This document shows positions 25,776-34,836 of a DNA stretch of 64,000 bases, in pieces (positions within the stretch are counted from its first letter, which is position 1; the number at the start of each line of letters is the position of its first letter). The notes beneath the pieces are model-generated. The model had not been told where the DNA came from. It saw only the letters and a list, made by a program, of their open reading frames with translations, and did not search any database. The stretch is from Vannielia litorea. Its GTDB lineage: Bacteria > Pseudomonadota > Alphaproteobacteria > Rhodobacterales > Rhodobacteraceae. The stretch covers positions 1,178,001 to 1,242,000 of the forward strand of contig NZ_FSRL01000001.1 of NCBI RefSeq assembly GCF_900142295.1, read 5' to 3'. Position numbers and translations under genes: made by a program.

Positions 25776-28700
25776 ATGAAGATCGAACGGAAGTTCACCA
25801 CGTCCAAAGGCGCTGCGTATGGCGGGTTGGAATTTACCACCACCACCTCCGAGATCCGCAATCCCGATGGCTCCGTGGTGTTCAAGCTCGACAACCTGGA
25901 AGTTCCGGCATCCTGGAGCCAGGTCGCCTCTGACGTGATCGCGCAGAAATACTTCCGCAAGGCCGGTGTTCCGGCCCGGCTGAAGCCGGTGAAGGAAAAG
26001 GGCGTGCCGGAGTTCCTGTGGCGCTCCGTGGCCGACGAGGCCGCCCTGGCCGAGCTGCCCGAGGACGCCCGCTACGGGGGCGAGACCTCGGCCAAGCAGG
26101 TGTTCGACCGCCTGGCCGGCGCCTGGGCCTACTGGGGCTGGAAGGGTGGCTACTTTAGCACCGAGGCCGACGCCAAGGCCTATTACGACGAGATGCGCCA
26201 CATGCTCGCGACCCAGCGTGCCGCGCCCAACTCGCCGCAGTGGTTCAACACCGGCCTGCACTGGGCCTATGGCATCGACGGCCCGGCGCAGGGCCACCAC
26301 TACGTGGATTACAAGACCGGCAAGCTGACCAAGTCGAAGAGCTCCTATGAGCATCCGCAGCCGCATGCGTGCTTCATTCAGTCGGTTTCCGATGACCTCG
26401 TCAACGACGGCGGCATCATGGACCTCTGGGTGCGGGAAGCCCGGCTCTTCAAGTACGGCTCGGGCACCGGCACCAACTTCTCGTCGCTCCGGGCCGAGGG
26501 CGAGAAGCTCTCGGGCGGCGGCAAATCCTCTGGCCTGATGGGCTTTTTGAAGATCGGCGACCGCGCGGCCGGGGCGATCAAGTCGGGCGGCACGACCCGG
26601 CGGGCGGCGAAGATGGTGATCGTCGATGCCGACCACCCCGATATCCAGGAATACGTGAACTGGAAGGTGAAGGAGGAGCAGAAGGTGGCTTCGCTGGTCG
26701 CCGGCTCCAAGATGCACGAGGAGAAGCTGAACGCGATCTTCGCCGCCATCCGCGCCTTCGACGGGTCGGAAGAGGGGGCCTATGACCCCAATGCCAACGA
26801 CGCGCTGAAGGGCGCGGTGAAGGACGCCAAGAAGGCCCGCATCCCCGAGACCTACATCAAGAGGGTGCTGGACTACGCGCGGCAGGGCTATGCCTCGATC
26901 GAATTTCCGACCTATGACACCGACTGGGACTCGGAAGCCTATGCGACGGTCAGCGGCCAGAACTCCAACAACTCGGTGCGGGTCACCGACGCCTTCCTCA
27001 AGGCCGTCAAGGACGATCTGCCCTGGGAGCTGCTGAACCGGACCAACGGCAAGGTGGCCAAGACCATCAGCGCGCGCGAACTCTGGGAAGACATCGGCCA
27101 CGCCGCATGGGCCTGCGCCGATCCGGGCATCCAGTACCATGACACCGTCAACGCCTGGCACACCTGCCCGGAAGACGGCGCGATCCGGGGCTCCAACCCC
27201 TGCTCGGAGTACATGTTCCTCGACGACACCGCCTGCAACCTGGCCTCGATGAACCTGCTGACCTTCCTGAAGGACGGCAAGTTTCAGGCCGAGGACTACG
27301 TGCACGCCACCCGGCTCTGGACGGTGACGCTGGAGATCAGCGTGATGATGGCGCAGTTTCCCTCCAAGGAGATCGCGCAGCGGTCCTACGACTTCCGGAC
27401 GCTGGGGCTGGGCTATGCCAACATCGGCGGCCTGCTGATGAACCTCGGCCTCGGCTACGACAGCCGCGAGGGTCGGGCCCTGGGCGGTGCGCTGACCGCG
27501 ATCATGACCGGCATCTCCTATGCCACCTCCGCCGAGATGGCCGGGGAGCTGGGGGCCTTCCCCGGCTATGCCAAGAACGCCGAGCACATGCTCCGAGTGA
27601 TCCGCAACCACCGCCGCGCCGCCCATGGCGAGACCAAGGGCTACGAGGCGATGAACGTGAACCCGGTGGCGCTCGATCACGCCGGCTGTCCGGATGCCTC
27701 GCTCGTCGCGCTGGCCAAGGCGGCCTGGGACGAGGCCTTGGCCCTCGGCGAGAAGAACGGCTACCGCAACGCGCAGGTCTCGGTCATCGCCCCCACGGGC
27801 ACGATCGGGCTGGTGATGGACTGCGACACCACCGGCATCGAGCCCGACTTCGCCCTGGTGAAGTTCAAGAAACTCGCCGGCGGCGGCTACTTCAAGATCA
27901 TCAACCGCTCGGTCCCGGCCGCGCTCAAGAAGCTGGGCTACTCCGAGGCCGAGATCGGCGAGATCATCGCCTATGCGGTGGGCCATGGCAGCCTCGGCAA
28001 TGCGCCGGGCATCAACCACACCGCGCTGGTGGGTCACGGCTTTGGCCAGGCGGAGATCGACAAGGTCGAGAAGGCGCTGGCCTCGGCCTTCGACATCCGC
28101 TTCGTGTTCAACCAGTGGACGCTGGGCGAGGCCTTCTGCACCGAGGTGCTGGGCATCCCCGCCGCCAAGCTGAACGACCCGACCTTCGACCTGCTCTCCT
28201 CGCTGGGCTTTACCCGCAAGCAGATCGAGGCGGCCAACGACCACGTCTGCGGGACGATGACGCTGGAGGGCGCACCGCACCTGAAGGACGAGCACCTGAG
28301 CGTGTTCGACTGCGCCAACCCCTGCGGCAAGAAGGGCAAGCGGTTCCTGTCGGTCAACAGCCACATCGACATGATGGCCGCGGCCCAGAGCTTCATCTCC
28401 GGGGCGATCTCGAAGACGATCAACATGCCCAACGACGCCACCATCGAGGATTGCCAGGCCGCTTACGAGCGCAGCTGGCAGATGGGGATCAAAGCCAACG
28501 CGCTCTACCGCGACGGCTCCAAGCTCTCGCAGCCTCTCGCGGCCGCGCTGGTGGAGGACGACGAGGAGGCGCAGGAGGTGCTGGAGAGCGGCGCGCCCGC
28601 CGAGAAGGCCCAGGTGCTGGCCGAGAAGATCATCGAGAAGGTGATCGTGAAGGAAGTGGTCCGCGCCCAGCGGGAGAAGCTGCCGCACCGCCGGAAGGGC

Positions 28701-29444
28701 TATACCCAGAAGGCCGTGGTGGGCGGGCACAAGGTGTACCTGCGCACGGGCGAGTATGAAGATGGCAAGCTCGGCGAGCTATTCATCGACATGCACAAGG
28801 AAGGCGCGGGCTTCCGGGCGATGATGAACAACTTCGCCATCGCGGTTTCGGTGGGTCTGCAATACGGGGTGCCGCTGGAGGAGTTCGTGGACGCCTTCAC
28901 CTTCACCAAGTTCGAGCCGGCCGGGATGGTGCAGGGGAACGACAGCATCAAGAACGCGACCTCGATCCTCGACTACATTTTCCGCGAGCTGGCGGTGAGC
29001 TACCTCGACCGGACCGACCTCGCCCATGTGAAGCCCGAAGGCGCGGCCTTCGACGATCTCGGGCGCGGCGAGGAAGAAGGGGTCTCGAACATCTCCTCGG
29101 TGAGCGAGAGCGCGGCCAGCAAGTCGCTGGAAGTGCTCAAGCAGATCTCCTCCTCGGGCTACCTGCGCAAGCGGCTGCCCTCCGACCTGGTGGTGCTGCA
29201 AGGCGGGCTGGGCGGCAATCTGGCGGGCGCGGTGGCGCTGGATGCGGGCGTGGATCCGGTGGTGGCATTGGAGACGCTGGTGCCGGAAACCTCGAGCGTG
29301 GCGACCGGGCTGGACGCGCGGGCCAAGGCCAGGATGCAGGGCTACGAAGGCGAGGCCTGCGGCGAATGCGGCAACTACACCCTGGTGCGCAACGGCACCT
29401 GCATGAAGTGCAACACCTGCGGCGGCACCTCCGGGTGCAGCTGA
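25776..29444 (+). CDS. nrdJ: Adenosylcobalamin-dependent (class II) ribonucleoside-diphosphate reductase
   Basis: The 1222-residue protein is a class II ribonucleotide reductase making deoxyribonucleotides with coenzyme B12, independent of oxygen. Visible features are the N-terminal [18 protein letters not shown] segment, [38 protein letters not shown], the catalytic-loop region [20 protein letters not shown] (Cys in the radical site) and the phosphate-binding [22 protein letters not shown]-terminal zinc-ribbon ([19 protein letters not shown]) carries the reducing cysteines. Length is normal for alphaproteobacteria, and no intein is evident. The ATG at 25776 is preferred (AGAGG at 25762-25766); a GTG six bases upstream is also in frame. 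Confidence 0.96.
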   Translation: MKIERKFTTSKGAAYGGLEFTTTTSEIRNPDGSVVFKLDNLEVPASWSQVASDVIAQKYFRKAGVPARLKPVKEKGVPEFLWRSVADEAALAELPEDARYGGETSAKQVFDRLAGAWAYWGWKGGYFSTEADAKAYYDEMRHMLATQRAAPNSPQWFNTGLHWAYGIDGPAQGHHYVDYKTGKLTKSKSSYEHPQPHACFIQSVSDDLVNDGGIMDLWVREARLFKYGSGTGTNFSSLRAEGEKLSGGGKSSGLMGFLKIGDRAAGAIKSGGTTRRAAKMVIVDADHPDIQEYVNWKVKEEQKVASLVAGSKMHEEKLNAIFAAIRAFDGSEEGAYDPNANDALKGAVKDAKKARIPETYIKRVLDYARQGYASIEFPTYDTDWDSEAYATVSGQNSNNSVRVTDAFLKAVKDDLPWELLNRTNGKVAKTISARELWEDIGHAAWACADPGIQYHDTVNAWHTCPEDGAIRGSNPCSEYMFLDDTACNLASMNLLTFLKDGKFQAEDYVHATRLWTVTLEISVMMAQFPSKEIAQRSYDFRTLGLGYANIGGLLMNLGLGYDSREGRALGGALTAIMTGISYATSAEMAGELGAFPGYAKNAEHMLRVIRNHRRAAHGETKGYEAMNVNPVALDHAGCPDASLVALAKAAWDEALALGEKNGYRNAQVSVIAPTGTIGLVMDCDTTGIEPDFALVKFKKLAGGGYFKIINRSVPAALKKLGYSEAEIGEIIAYAVGHGSLGNAPGINHTALVGHGFGQAEIDKVEKALASAFDIRFVFNQWTLGEAFCTEVLGIPAAKLNDPTFDLLSSLGFTRKQIEAANDHVCGTMTLEGAPHLKDEHLSVFDCANPCGKKGKRFLSVNSHIDMMAAAQSFISGAISKTINMPNDATIEDCQAAYERSWQMGIKANALYRDGSKLSQPLAAALVEDDEEAQEVLESGAPAEKAQVLAEKIIEKVIVKEVVRAQREKLPHRRKGYTQKAVVGGHKVYLRTGEYEDGKLGELFIDMHKEGAGFRAMMNNFAIAVSVGLQYGVPLEEFVDAFTFTKFEPAGMVQGNDSIKNATSILDYIFRELAVSYLDRTDLAHVKPEGAAFDDLGRGEEEGVSNISSVSESAASKSLEVLKQISSSGYLRKRLPSDLVVLQGGLGGNLAGAVALDAGVDPVVALETLVPETSSVATGLDARAKARMQGYEGEACGECGNYTLVRNGTCMKCNTCGGTSGCS

Positions 29445-29570
29445 GGACACGGGATAACCCCTTGATACGGGGCTAAAAAAATCCGGGGCGGGTGCGCTCG
29501 CCCCTGGCGCAGTTCAGGCCGCAGGCAAATAAACCGGGCGGTACCAACGATGAGCCTGAACGGCGAAACT

Positions 29571-29596
29571 GGGGAGCTTCGGCTCCCCTTTTTCTT
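29571..29596 (+). terminator. Strong intrinsic terminator with UUCG loop
   Basis: The stem GGGGAGC/GCTCCCC closes a TTCG tetraloop and is followed by TTTTTCTT. It lies 127 bases after the nrdJ stop. Either it ends the nrdJ transcript or it belongs to a small RNA encoded in that interval. Confidence 0.85.
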
Positions 29597-29684
29597 GCGC
29601 AATTCAGGGCCGTCGGACGGCGACCGGGCCTTGCGGATATGCCCGGATGGGGCGGCGGGCAGGGGCGTTAACCACGAAAAACGG

Positions 29685-29718
29685 GATACACAACCGATAC
29701 ACAACCCATGCACAAACC
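29685..29718. repeat. Short tandem repeat (11-base unit)
   Basis: GATACACAACC occurs twice in direct tandem (29685-29695 and 29696-29706) and is followed by a degenerate third unit, CATGCACAAACC (29707-29718). It may be a small binding array; its role is unknown. Confidence 0.6.
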
Positions 29719-29803
29719 GGGCCTATGCAAAATTGCAGGACGAGAGAGGTTAACCCGCCGTTCCGCCTGCCGTGATGCGCCCCTTACGCGACGTCAGGGC
29801 GGC

Positions 29804-30448
29804 TCAGCGCCGGAGCAGGGGGGCGACGAGGGCGGCGATGCGGGCCGATCCCTTGGGGGAAGGGTGGGTCCGGTCGGCGGCGAAGAGCGAGAGGTCGGCG
29901 GGGCTGAAGACATCGTCCATGTCGACCAGCGTGACGCCCGCGTCGCGGGCGGCCATCCGGCCGAGGCGCGCCTCCAGCTCGCGGTAGGGGGCGACGCAGG
30001 CGGTGCCGGCAAAGCGCGGCGAGGTGTAGTAATCGGCCCAGACCACGCGGGAGCCGCGCTGGCGGAGGGAGGCGACTAGGGCGGGGATGGCGCCGCTGCG
30101 GCCATCGGTGGAGATCAGCCGGTCGAGCACGGGGCCGCAGCGGGTGCAGTCGCAACTGGCGCTGATGTCATTGGCCCCGCCGTTCAGCACGACCCAGGGG
30201 GCGCTGACACCGCTGAGCTGGGTGGGGATGTTGAGGGAGCCGGTGCCGCCGGCGAGTTTGGCGAGAGGCAGGGAGACATCACCCACGGGCTCGCCGAGAC
30301 GGGCCTGCAGGGCCCGGGCGACGGAGGCGCCGCTGCCGCGGTTCCAGGCCATGACGGAGTCGCCCGCGACGACGACGCGGGCGTTGTCCGGCACGCCGGG
30401 GGCGCAGGCGGCGAGGAGGAGGAGCGGGAGGAGGAGCCAGCGGGTCAT
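29804..30448 (-). CDS. SGNH/GDSL-family hydrolase lipoprotein
   Basis: The 214-residue product begins with a lipoprotein signal (LLLPLLLLAAC, lipidation at Cys15). The SGNH blocks are present: Gly29-Asp30-Ser31 (block I nucleophile), Gly91-Ala-Asn93-Asp94 (block III oxyanion hole) and Asp192-x-x-His195 (block V). It is therefore an outer- or inner-membrane-anchored periplasmic esterase or lipase-like hydrolase. A cysteine cluster CDCTRC at residues 99-104 is unusual for the family. The ATG at 30448 was chosen because it starts the signal peptide directly; upstream in-frame sequence is not signal-like. It is a single gene, with a low-GC insert upstream. Confidence 0.82.
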   Translation of the reverse strand: MTRWLLLPLLLLAACAPGVPDNARVVVAGDSVMAWNRGSGASVARALQARLGEPVGDVSLPLAKLAGGTGSLNIPTQLSGVSAPWVVLNGGANDISASCDCTRCGPVLDRLISTDGRSGAIPALVASLRQRGSRVVWADYYTSPRFAGTACVAPYRELEARLGRMAARDAGVTLVDMDDVFSPADLSLFAADRTHPSPKGSARIAALVAPLLRR

Positions 30449-30585
30449 GCTGGATGAGGTAGGGTTGTGGGGGGAGGGGGCAAGGTTGGGGAGGGGCTTG
30501 CCACTGTGGCTGTGAACACCCTCCACCCAGCTTTCGGATGGTTAGTCAATGGTAGCTTCTCGGCCGTCGAACATCGTGGGGAAAA

Positions 30586-31173
30586 TCAAGGCGTTACGCT
30601 CTCGATCACATCAACAATGTCCTGAGCCAAGTCCACAAGAAAGCCCGCCGCGTCCAAAACATCCTCTGCGTAAATTTCCCAGTAAACAAAACTAGAATTA
30701 CTTGGAACCAGATCCCCCTCGTGAGCCACTCTGTTTCTCCATCTCCAAATGAGATCCAACTTCTTCCGCGTCACTTTTGAATCTCTCCCACTAAATTTCT
30801 CAAGCTCTGACCAGATGTTCAATGAAATCGAAGAAAAACACTCCTTTATGTTTTCAGAACCTACAAAGGAACGAAAGGAGTTGGTCTTGCGCACGAAAAG
30901 ATCAATTTCAGTTCCAATATGGGCTTCCCCGCGAGCGGCCACACTGAAGGGTACTTTTAGCTTCACGCTCTCTGGACAAGAAGCAACTCTTCTCGCGACC
31001 TCCACTCTAATCACCTCGTGAATAAAAAAGTCGAAAGCTCCGACGATAAGCATCAAGCTTCCACGGATGGCGGTATTCTGATCCTTAACGGGCAAGGCCG
31101 AAGCCTCACTGATAAGACTCGTTGCATCCGCAACGCACTTCTGAAATCCATCCTTTGCAAAATGAAAAGCCAT
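30586..31173 (-). CDS. HEPN-domain protein, candidate RNase effector
   Basis: The 195-residue protein is mostly predicted helical. It carries the HEPN RNase signature Arg146-x4-His151 in WRWRNRVAHEGDL, next to a helical N-terminal half with FDFFIHEVIRVEVARR. No other domain was recognised. The segment is strikingly AT-rich (about 43% GC in the 60 bases from 30841, against roughly 65-70% around it), which points to horizontal transfer. Its ATG shares one base with the stop of the ParA-like gene (TAATG), so the two are translationally coupled. HEPN proteins of this kind often cut RNA in toxin-antitoxin or phage-defence modules. That role is inferred, not shown. Confidence 0.65.
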   Translation of the reverse strand: MAFHFAKDGFQKCVADATSLISEASALPVKDQNTAIRGSLMLIVGAFDFFIHEVIRVEVARRVASCPESVKLKVPFSVAARGEAHIGTEIDLFVRKTNSFRSFVGSENIKECFSSISLNIWSELEKFSGRDSKVTRKKLDLIWRWRNRVAHEGDLVPSNSSFVYWEIYAEDVLDAAGFLVDLAQDIVDVIESVTP

Positions 31174-32249
31174 TATATGTGCTTGAGCGCCAGGGAGATT
31201 TTCTGCGCGGCATTCTTGTAAATCCCATCGAATGCTGCTACGCTGGCAATTTGATTGTTCGCAACTGAACCAGATGTATTGATATCGTCCCGGGTGAGCG
31301 TGAAAACTGGCTTCGAAAGATCTTGCGAAATCGCCATCAAGCTATTGAAATCTGGCACCTCTACCATGAAGTCTTTCGGGTCTGCTTCCATCTCATCATA
31401 CGCGTCTTCGTCAAGTAAAAAACCCGCAGTTTCGAAGCTTTCGAAAAGATCAGACCGGAGCACCGACTTGAGGTTATTGAACCACTTTTCGAAAGCACGG
31501 GTTGGCCGATCCTCTCCATCCCTAAGTCTCTTGCGGTAGTTTTGCACAATTGATCCGACAAATTTAACCGGCTTCCCAGTCCACGGATAATCTGCCGACT
31601 TTAGTATTGAATTTTCTCCAGCATTCTTGGACCACTCCCCCCAAACAGGTAGCGTTTTTGCCAAGGATCGGAGTGCCATCGCAGAGAAGAAATCTGGCGC
31701 CATCGGTATGACGAATGCGTCACTGCTCATCAAGATGTTCTGGTTCAATGCCCCGAGGCTAGGGCTCAGATCGATGAGCACAACATCAATGCCGTTCTTC
31801 TCTGCTGTCAGATTTATAGAATGAGCAATTGCACCTGGTATATTTTGGAAATTCACAAGGGCTCCACCTAGCTCATGCGCGATCGCCAACCTACTTTCAT
31901 ATTCCGAAAGCCCAACATGCCCCGGAAGGATGAAAAGGTTGGACCTTCCGGGAACTGATTGTATCTCGGAGGCCTCAATTGGTCGAGGGCGCCCATCAAA
32001 CGCGGGTGCAACGGAATCTTTAATGTTTCTTGGATTCTTTACATCGCTAGTTTCATAAGGGTACTCTTCGTCTTGAGAATACTCCAGCATGAGCCCCGTA
32101 AGATTGCACTGCGGATCGCAGTCGACGAGAAGAACCTTCTTTCCCTGTTCTGCTAGCTTCCAACCGATGTTGAAGGTTGAGGTTGTTTTTGAAACACCCC
32201 CTTTGTGGTTGAAAAGGGAAATTCGTTTGGCTTGAGGTTTTTTGGGCAT
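31173..32249 (-). CDS. ParA/MinD-like AAA-type ATPase paired with HEPN protein
   Basis: The product has 358 residues from the ATG at 32249. The deviant Walker A is NHKGGVSKTT (Lys16 and Lys21), Walker A' is LVDCDPQCNL, and switch II is VVLIDLSPSLGALN; these define the ParA/Soj family. The C-terminal third (about residues 240-358) is not typical of ParA. An in-frame ATG at 32288 would add 13 residues but lacks a ribosome-binding site. No parB gene or centromere-like repeat lies nearby, so plasmid or chromosome partition is unlikely. The one-base overlap with the HEPN gene and the shared low GC make a two-component module likely. A TTGACA lies at 32339-32344 on the minus strand, but no clear -10 follows. 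Confidence 0.8.
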   Translation of the reverse strand: MPKKPQAKRISLFNHKGGVSKTTSTFNIGWKLAEQGKKVLLVDCDPQCNLTGLMLEYSQDEEYPYETSDVKNPRNIKDSVAPAFDGRPRPIEASEIQSVPGRSNLFILPGHVGLSEYESRLAIAHELGGALVNFQNIPGAIAHSINLTAEKNGIDVVLIDLSPSLGALNQNILMSSDAFVIPMAPDFFSAMALRSLAKTLPVWGEWSKNAGENSILKSADYPWTGKPVKFVGSIVQNYRKRLRDGEDRPTRAFEKWFNNLKSVLRSDLFESFETAGFLLDEDAYDEMEADPKDFMVEVPDFNSLMAISQDLSKPVFTLTRDDINTSGSVANNQIASVAAFDGIYKNAAQKISLALKHI

Positions 32250-32590
32250 TTGTACTTTCCGAAGTCGCAGTTTTCCCGACGTAACCATAGATCTGTATGA
32301 AAAACAATGTGCTAGAATGCGTAAGCTTGGAGTTTCCGTGTCAACAAGGTCGCGGCGCTGAAGCAGGGTTCATGCTAAGGGGCTGGGAATTTCGGTCTCT
32401 TTAGGACCAATGGTGATATGCCTCTGTCAGATTTTGCTTAATATCACGCTTTTGAACGGTGCGGCCCCATCAATCAGGTGCAGCGCTTTCCGGTCGTTCG
32501 TCCGGTTCCCGGCTAAGAACCGTTCCTCGCCCGTTGTTACATGTGGGTTGTGGGCGCCTCCCAGCGTAAGGGCTTCGGCGCGACACCCCC
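32250..32590. other. Upstream flank of the low-GC insert
   Basis: This gap lies between the ParA-like gene and the L,D-transpeptidase gene. GC content climbs back to the chromosomal level around 32450-32520. No tRNA, integrase, inverted terminal repeat or clear direct repeat matching the other side (near 30530) was found, so the way the insert arrived is not visible. Confidence 0.4.
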
Positions 32591-33301
32591 CTACAGCGTC
32601 GACGTATCCTCGAGCGGGTTGCTCGCGGCGACGCCCATCGTACCCGCGGGCGCGGCCCAGCGGCCGGAGGCGCTGTCGGGGAGCACGATCACGCGGGTGC
32701 CGTTGGGGGTGGTTTCGGCCAGGTGCATGGCGTCCTGGTTGAACATGCGGATGCAGCCCGAGGAGGCCTGCTTGCCGATGGAGGAGGGCTCGGAGGTGCC
32801 GTGGATGCGGTAGAGCGTGTCGCGGCCGTTGCGGTAGAGGTAGAGGGCGCGGGCGCCGAGGGGGTTTTCGAGGCCGCCGGGCTTGCCGTTCCGGATGGGC
32901 CCGTAGAGCTCGGGGTCGCGGCGGACCATGTTGGCGGTGGGCGTCCAGTAGGGCCAGTCGCGCTGGAAGGCGACGTTGGCTTCGCCGGAGAAGCCGCGTC
33001 CGGCCTGGGCGACGCCGACGACGTAGCGCATGGCGCGGTTGTCGCCCATCAGCCGGTAGAGCCGCTTGGCGCCGGGATCGACGATGATGGTGCCGGGCGC
33101 ATGGGGCGCGAAGTAGGCGACCTCCTGGCGGGCGGTCTCTTCGGTGATGTACTGGTCGGGCACGCCGGGCACCAGGATGTCGCCGTCCTGCACCGGCGCG
33201 TAGAGGGCGCGGGTTTCGGGCGAGAGACCGGTGGGATCGGTGATCTCGGCACAGGCGGCGAGGGACAATGCGGCGACGGCAAGCAGGAGGGGACGGAACA
33301 T
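32591..33301 (-). CDS. L,D-transpeptidase (YkuD family) lipoprotein
   Basis: This 236-residue protein has a lipobox LSLAAC (Cys17). The YkuD catalytic motif is clear: His167-Gly168, then fourteen residues to SSGCIRM with nucleophile Cys183 and Arg185. Such enzymes make 3-3 cross-links in peptidoglycan or attach proteins to it, working in the periplasm. The region before the domain (residues 40-75) is a linker with TIIVDPGAKRLYRLMGDNRA, the usual start of the domain. It is apparently monocistronic, between the low-GC insert and the divergent gene at 33474. Confidence 0.9.
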   Translation of the reverse strand: MFRPLLLAVAALSLAACAEITDPTGLSPETRALYAPVQDGDILVPGVPDQYITEETARQEVAYFAPHAPGTIIVDPGAKRLYRLMGDNRAMRYVVGVAQAGRGFSGEANVAFQRDWPYWTPTANMVRRDPELYGPIRNGKPGGLENPLGARALYLYRNGRDTLYRIHGTSEPSSIGKQASSGCIRMFNQDAMHLAETTPNGTRVIVLPDSASGRWAAPAGTMGVAASNPLEDTSTL

Positions 33302-33473
33302 CGGGCCTTGGGTGTTGGTGCAGACTTGGAGCAGGTGTGCCCGAGGGGGCCGTCAAGGGCAAGGGGGTGCGACCCGTTCAGCCGCAAATCGCCTGCCGCG
33401 ATGAAGGTTGCCGAGGGGCGGGCAAAGGGACTACCGTAAAAGGCGAGTCAAGTTGACGCAGGGGGAGGGGGCG

Positions 33474-34049
33474 ATGGTCGATTGGGTGGTGACCGGCAAC
33501 AGCAACGGGATGGACCGCATGCTGGGCTATCAGAGGGTGCTGCGCGAGATGCGGCAGTTCGTGGCGAACAACGCGGCCGGGACGATGACGATCAACATCC
33601 ACCGCTCGCCGGGCAACGCCCCGCCGACCACCAGCCTGACGATGAGCGCCAACAACTTCACGGTGACCCACATCAACGGGCATGCGATCAACTACAACTA
33701 CGGGGCGCTGCTGCCTTTCCTGGCCTCCGATCTCGATGCGTTTCCGGCCGGCGCGGTGCAGGTGAGCCTGCCGGTGAAGGCGAAGCTTCTCTACATGCTG
33801 CCCGAGGCCGCGCGCAGTGTGCCGATCGAGGAGGATTTCACCCGCGTGATCCAGGCGATGGGCACGGCGATGGTGGACCTGAACCGCTGGTTCGTGCCGG
33901 TGCATGTCTATGACAAGACCTGCACGGCGGTGGGGCTCGACTCGGCCAGCCCGGCCCGTCCGCTGACGGCGGCGGACTACCGGCAGTATGCCAACGGGCT
34001 GGGCAACGTGAAGGACAAGCACGACCTGCTGCAGATGTTCCCGGCCTGA
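33474..34049 (+). CDS. Ribosome-inactivating-protein-like protein (possible rRNA N-glycosylase)
   Basis: The 191-residue protein has no signal peptide or membrane segment. By eye it follows the ricin A-chain/RIP fold in order. VDWVVTG (2-8) and YQRVLREMRQFV (19-30) resemble the first strand and helix. A strand pair with SLTMSANNFTVTHI (54-67) follows, and the tyrosine segment is INYNYGALLPFLA (72-84). The active-site motif Glu111-Ala-Ala-Arg114 lies in YMLPEAARSVPIEEDF, a tryptophan occurs at 139 in DLNRWF, and VHVYDKTC resembles the post-site strand. The first conserved tyrosine is replaced by Phe62. RIPs remove an adenine from 23S/28S rRNA. Activity and target here are inference. GGGGGAGGGG precedes the ATG. 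Confidence 0.6.
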   Translation: MVDWVVTGNSNGMDRMLGYQRVLREMRQFVANNAAGTMTINIHRSPGNAPPTTSLTMSANNFTVTHINGHAINYNYGALLPFLASDLDAFPAGAVQVSLPVKAKLLYMLPEAARSVPIEEDFTRVIQAMGTAMVDLNRWFVPVHVYDKTCTAVGLDSASPARPLTAADYRQYANGLGNVKDKHDLLQMFPA

Positions 34050-34118
34050 GCGCTGCGGGGCTTGACGGCGCGGGGGTTGCCGTGTCGGCTGGCGCGGCAC
34101 GGGCCGGAGGGGTGCGGG

Positions 34119-34760
34119 ATGAGCCATGACGAGACAGAGGTGATTGCGGATGAGGCGGACCTTCGGGCGCTCTATCCGCCGGTGAGCGAATTGGCGGCGA
34201 TCAAGGCGATGGCGGCGCTGGACGGGCACGCGCGGGCCTTCATCGCGCGTGCACCGTTCCTGTGTCTGGGCACTCAGGGTCCGGGCGGGCGCTCGGATGT
34301 CAGCCCGCGGGGCGATGCGCCGGGGTTCGTGGAGGTGCTCGACGCGGGAAGGCTGGCGATACCCGACCGCCCCGGCAACAACCGCCTCGACAGCCTAGTG
34401 AACATCCTGGCCAACCCGTCGGTGGGGCTGCTGTTCATGGTGCCGGGCTATGACGAGACGCTGAGGGTGAACGGCCGGGCCAGGCTGGTGCGCGATACGC
34501 GGCTTCTCGAGCGGATGGCAGTGAACGGCAGGGCGCCGAGGCTGGCGATCATGGTGGAGGTGGAGGAGGTTTTCCTTCATTGCGCCAAGGCATTCCGCCG
34601 CTCGAAGCTCTGGGACCCGGACGCGCGGCAGGACCGGAGCGAGATGCCGAGCCTGTCGAAGATGATCCTCGACCAGACCCGGGGCGCGCCGGAGGACGAG
34701 GGCGAGATGGCGAAGATCGACGCAGGGCTGGAGGAGGCCTACGCAAAGTCGATGTACTGA
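34119..34760 (+). CDS. Pyridoxamine 5'-phosphate oxidase-like FMN-binding protein (MSMEG_1061 type)
   Basis: The 213-residue product has the split-barrel flavoprotein pattern. ARAFIARAPFLCLGTQGPGG is followed by DVSPRGDAPGFVEVLD, then LAIPDRPGNNRLDSLVNILANPSVGLLFMVPG (FMN phosphate region), and a C-terminal AIMVEVEEVFLHCAKAFRRSKLWDP with the characteristic Cys-Ala-Lys. Members bind FMN or F420 and reduce small substrates, and none is assignable here. GGAGGGG precedes the ATG at 34119, 70 bases after the RIP-like gene, so the two may be co-transcribed. An inverted repeat follows the stop. Confidence 0.85.
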   Translation: MSHDETEVIADEADLRALYPPVSELAAIKAMAALDGHARAFIARAPFLCLGTQGPGGRSDVSPRGDAPGFVEVLDAGRLAIPDRPGNNRLDSLVNILANPSVGLLFMVPGYDETLRVNGRARLVRDTRLLERMAVNGRAPRLAIMVEVEEVFLHCAKAFRRSKLWDPDARQDRSEMPSLSKMILDQTRGAPEDEGEMAKIDAGLEEAYAKSMY

Positions 34761-34768
34761 AGGCGCAC

Positions 34769-34827
34769 CGGGAGCGGGGCGCGCGCCGTTTGCGCCTGCG
34801 GCCCGGCGAGACGCGGGCCCGCTCCCG
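34769..34827. terminator. Inverted repeat between convergent genes
   Basis: The 10-base arms CGGGAGCGGG (34769-34778) and CCCGCTCCCG (34818-34827) are separated by 39 bases. The repeat lies between the convergent PPOX and PPIase genes. No T-run is present, so it may be a bidirectional attenuating structure rather than a classic terminator. Confidence 0.4.
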
Positions 34828-34836
34828 ACGGCCGCC

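Larger units (their letters stand above)
29445..29803 (+). other. Intergenic region after nrdJ with structured elements
   Basis: The 359 bases contain no credible gene. In order they hold a CCCC/GGGG hairpin followed by an A-run, a GGGGCG/CGCCCC hairpin near 29484-29504, an inverted repeat TTCAGGC (29513-29519)/GCCTGAA (29554-29560), a strong terminator ending at 29596, and an AT-richer stretch with tandem 11-base repeats (29685-29718). The last stretch is flanked by TTAACC motifs. Confidence 0.5.

Noticed and set aside
25638..28730. A 1030-codon open frame antisense to nrdJ
   Set aside because: It is a mirror frame of the GC-rich nrdJ codon pattern. The product is a low-complexity, His/Arg/Gly/Val/Leu-rich string with no domain motif and no ribosome-binding site.
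31173..32249. Plasmid partition locus (parA) as evidence of an integrated plasmid
   Set aside because: There is no parB, no replication gene and no iteron or centromere repeat nearby. The partner is a HEPN protein, so a partition role is unlikely.
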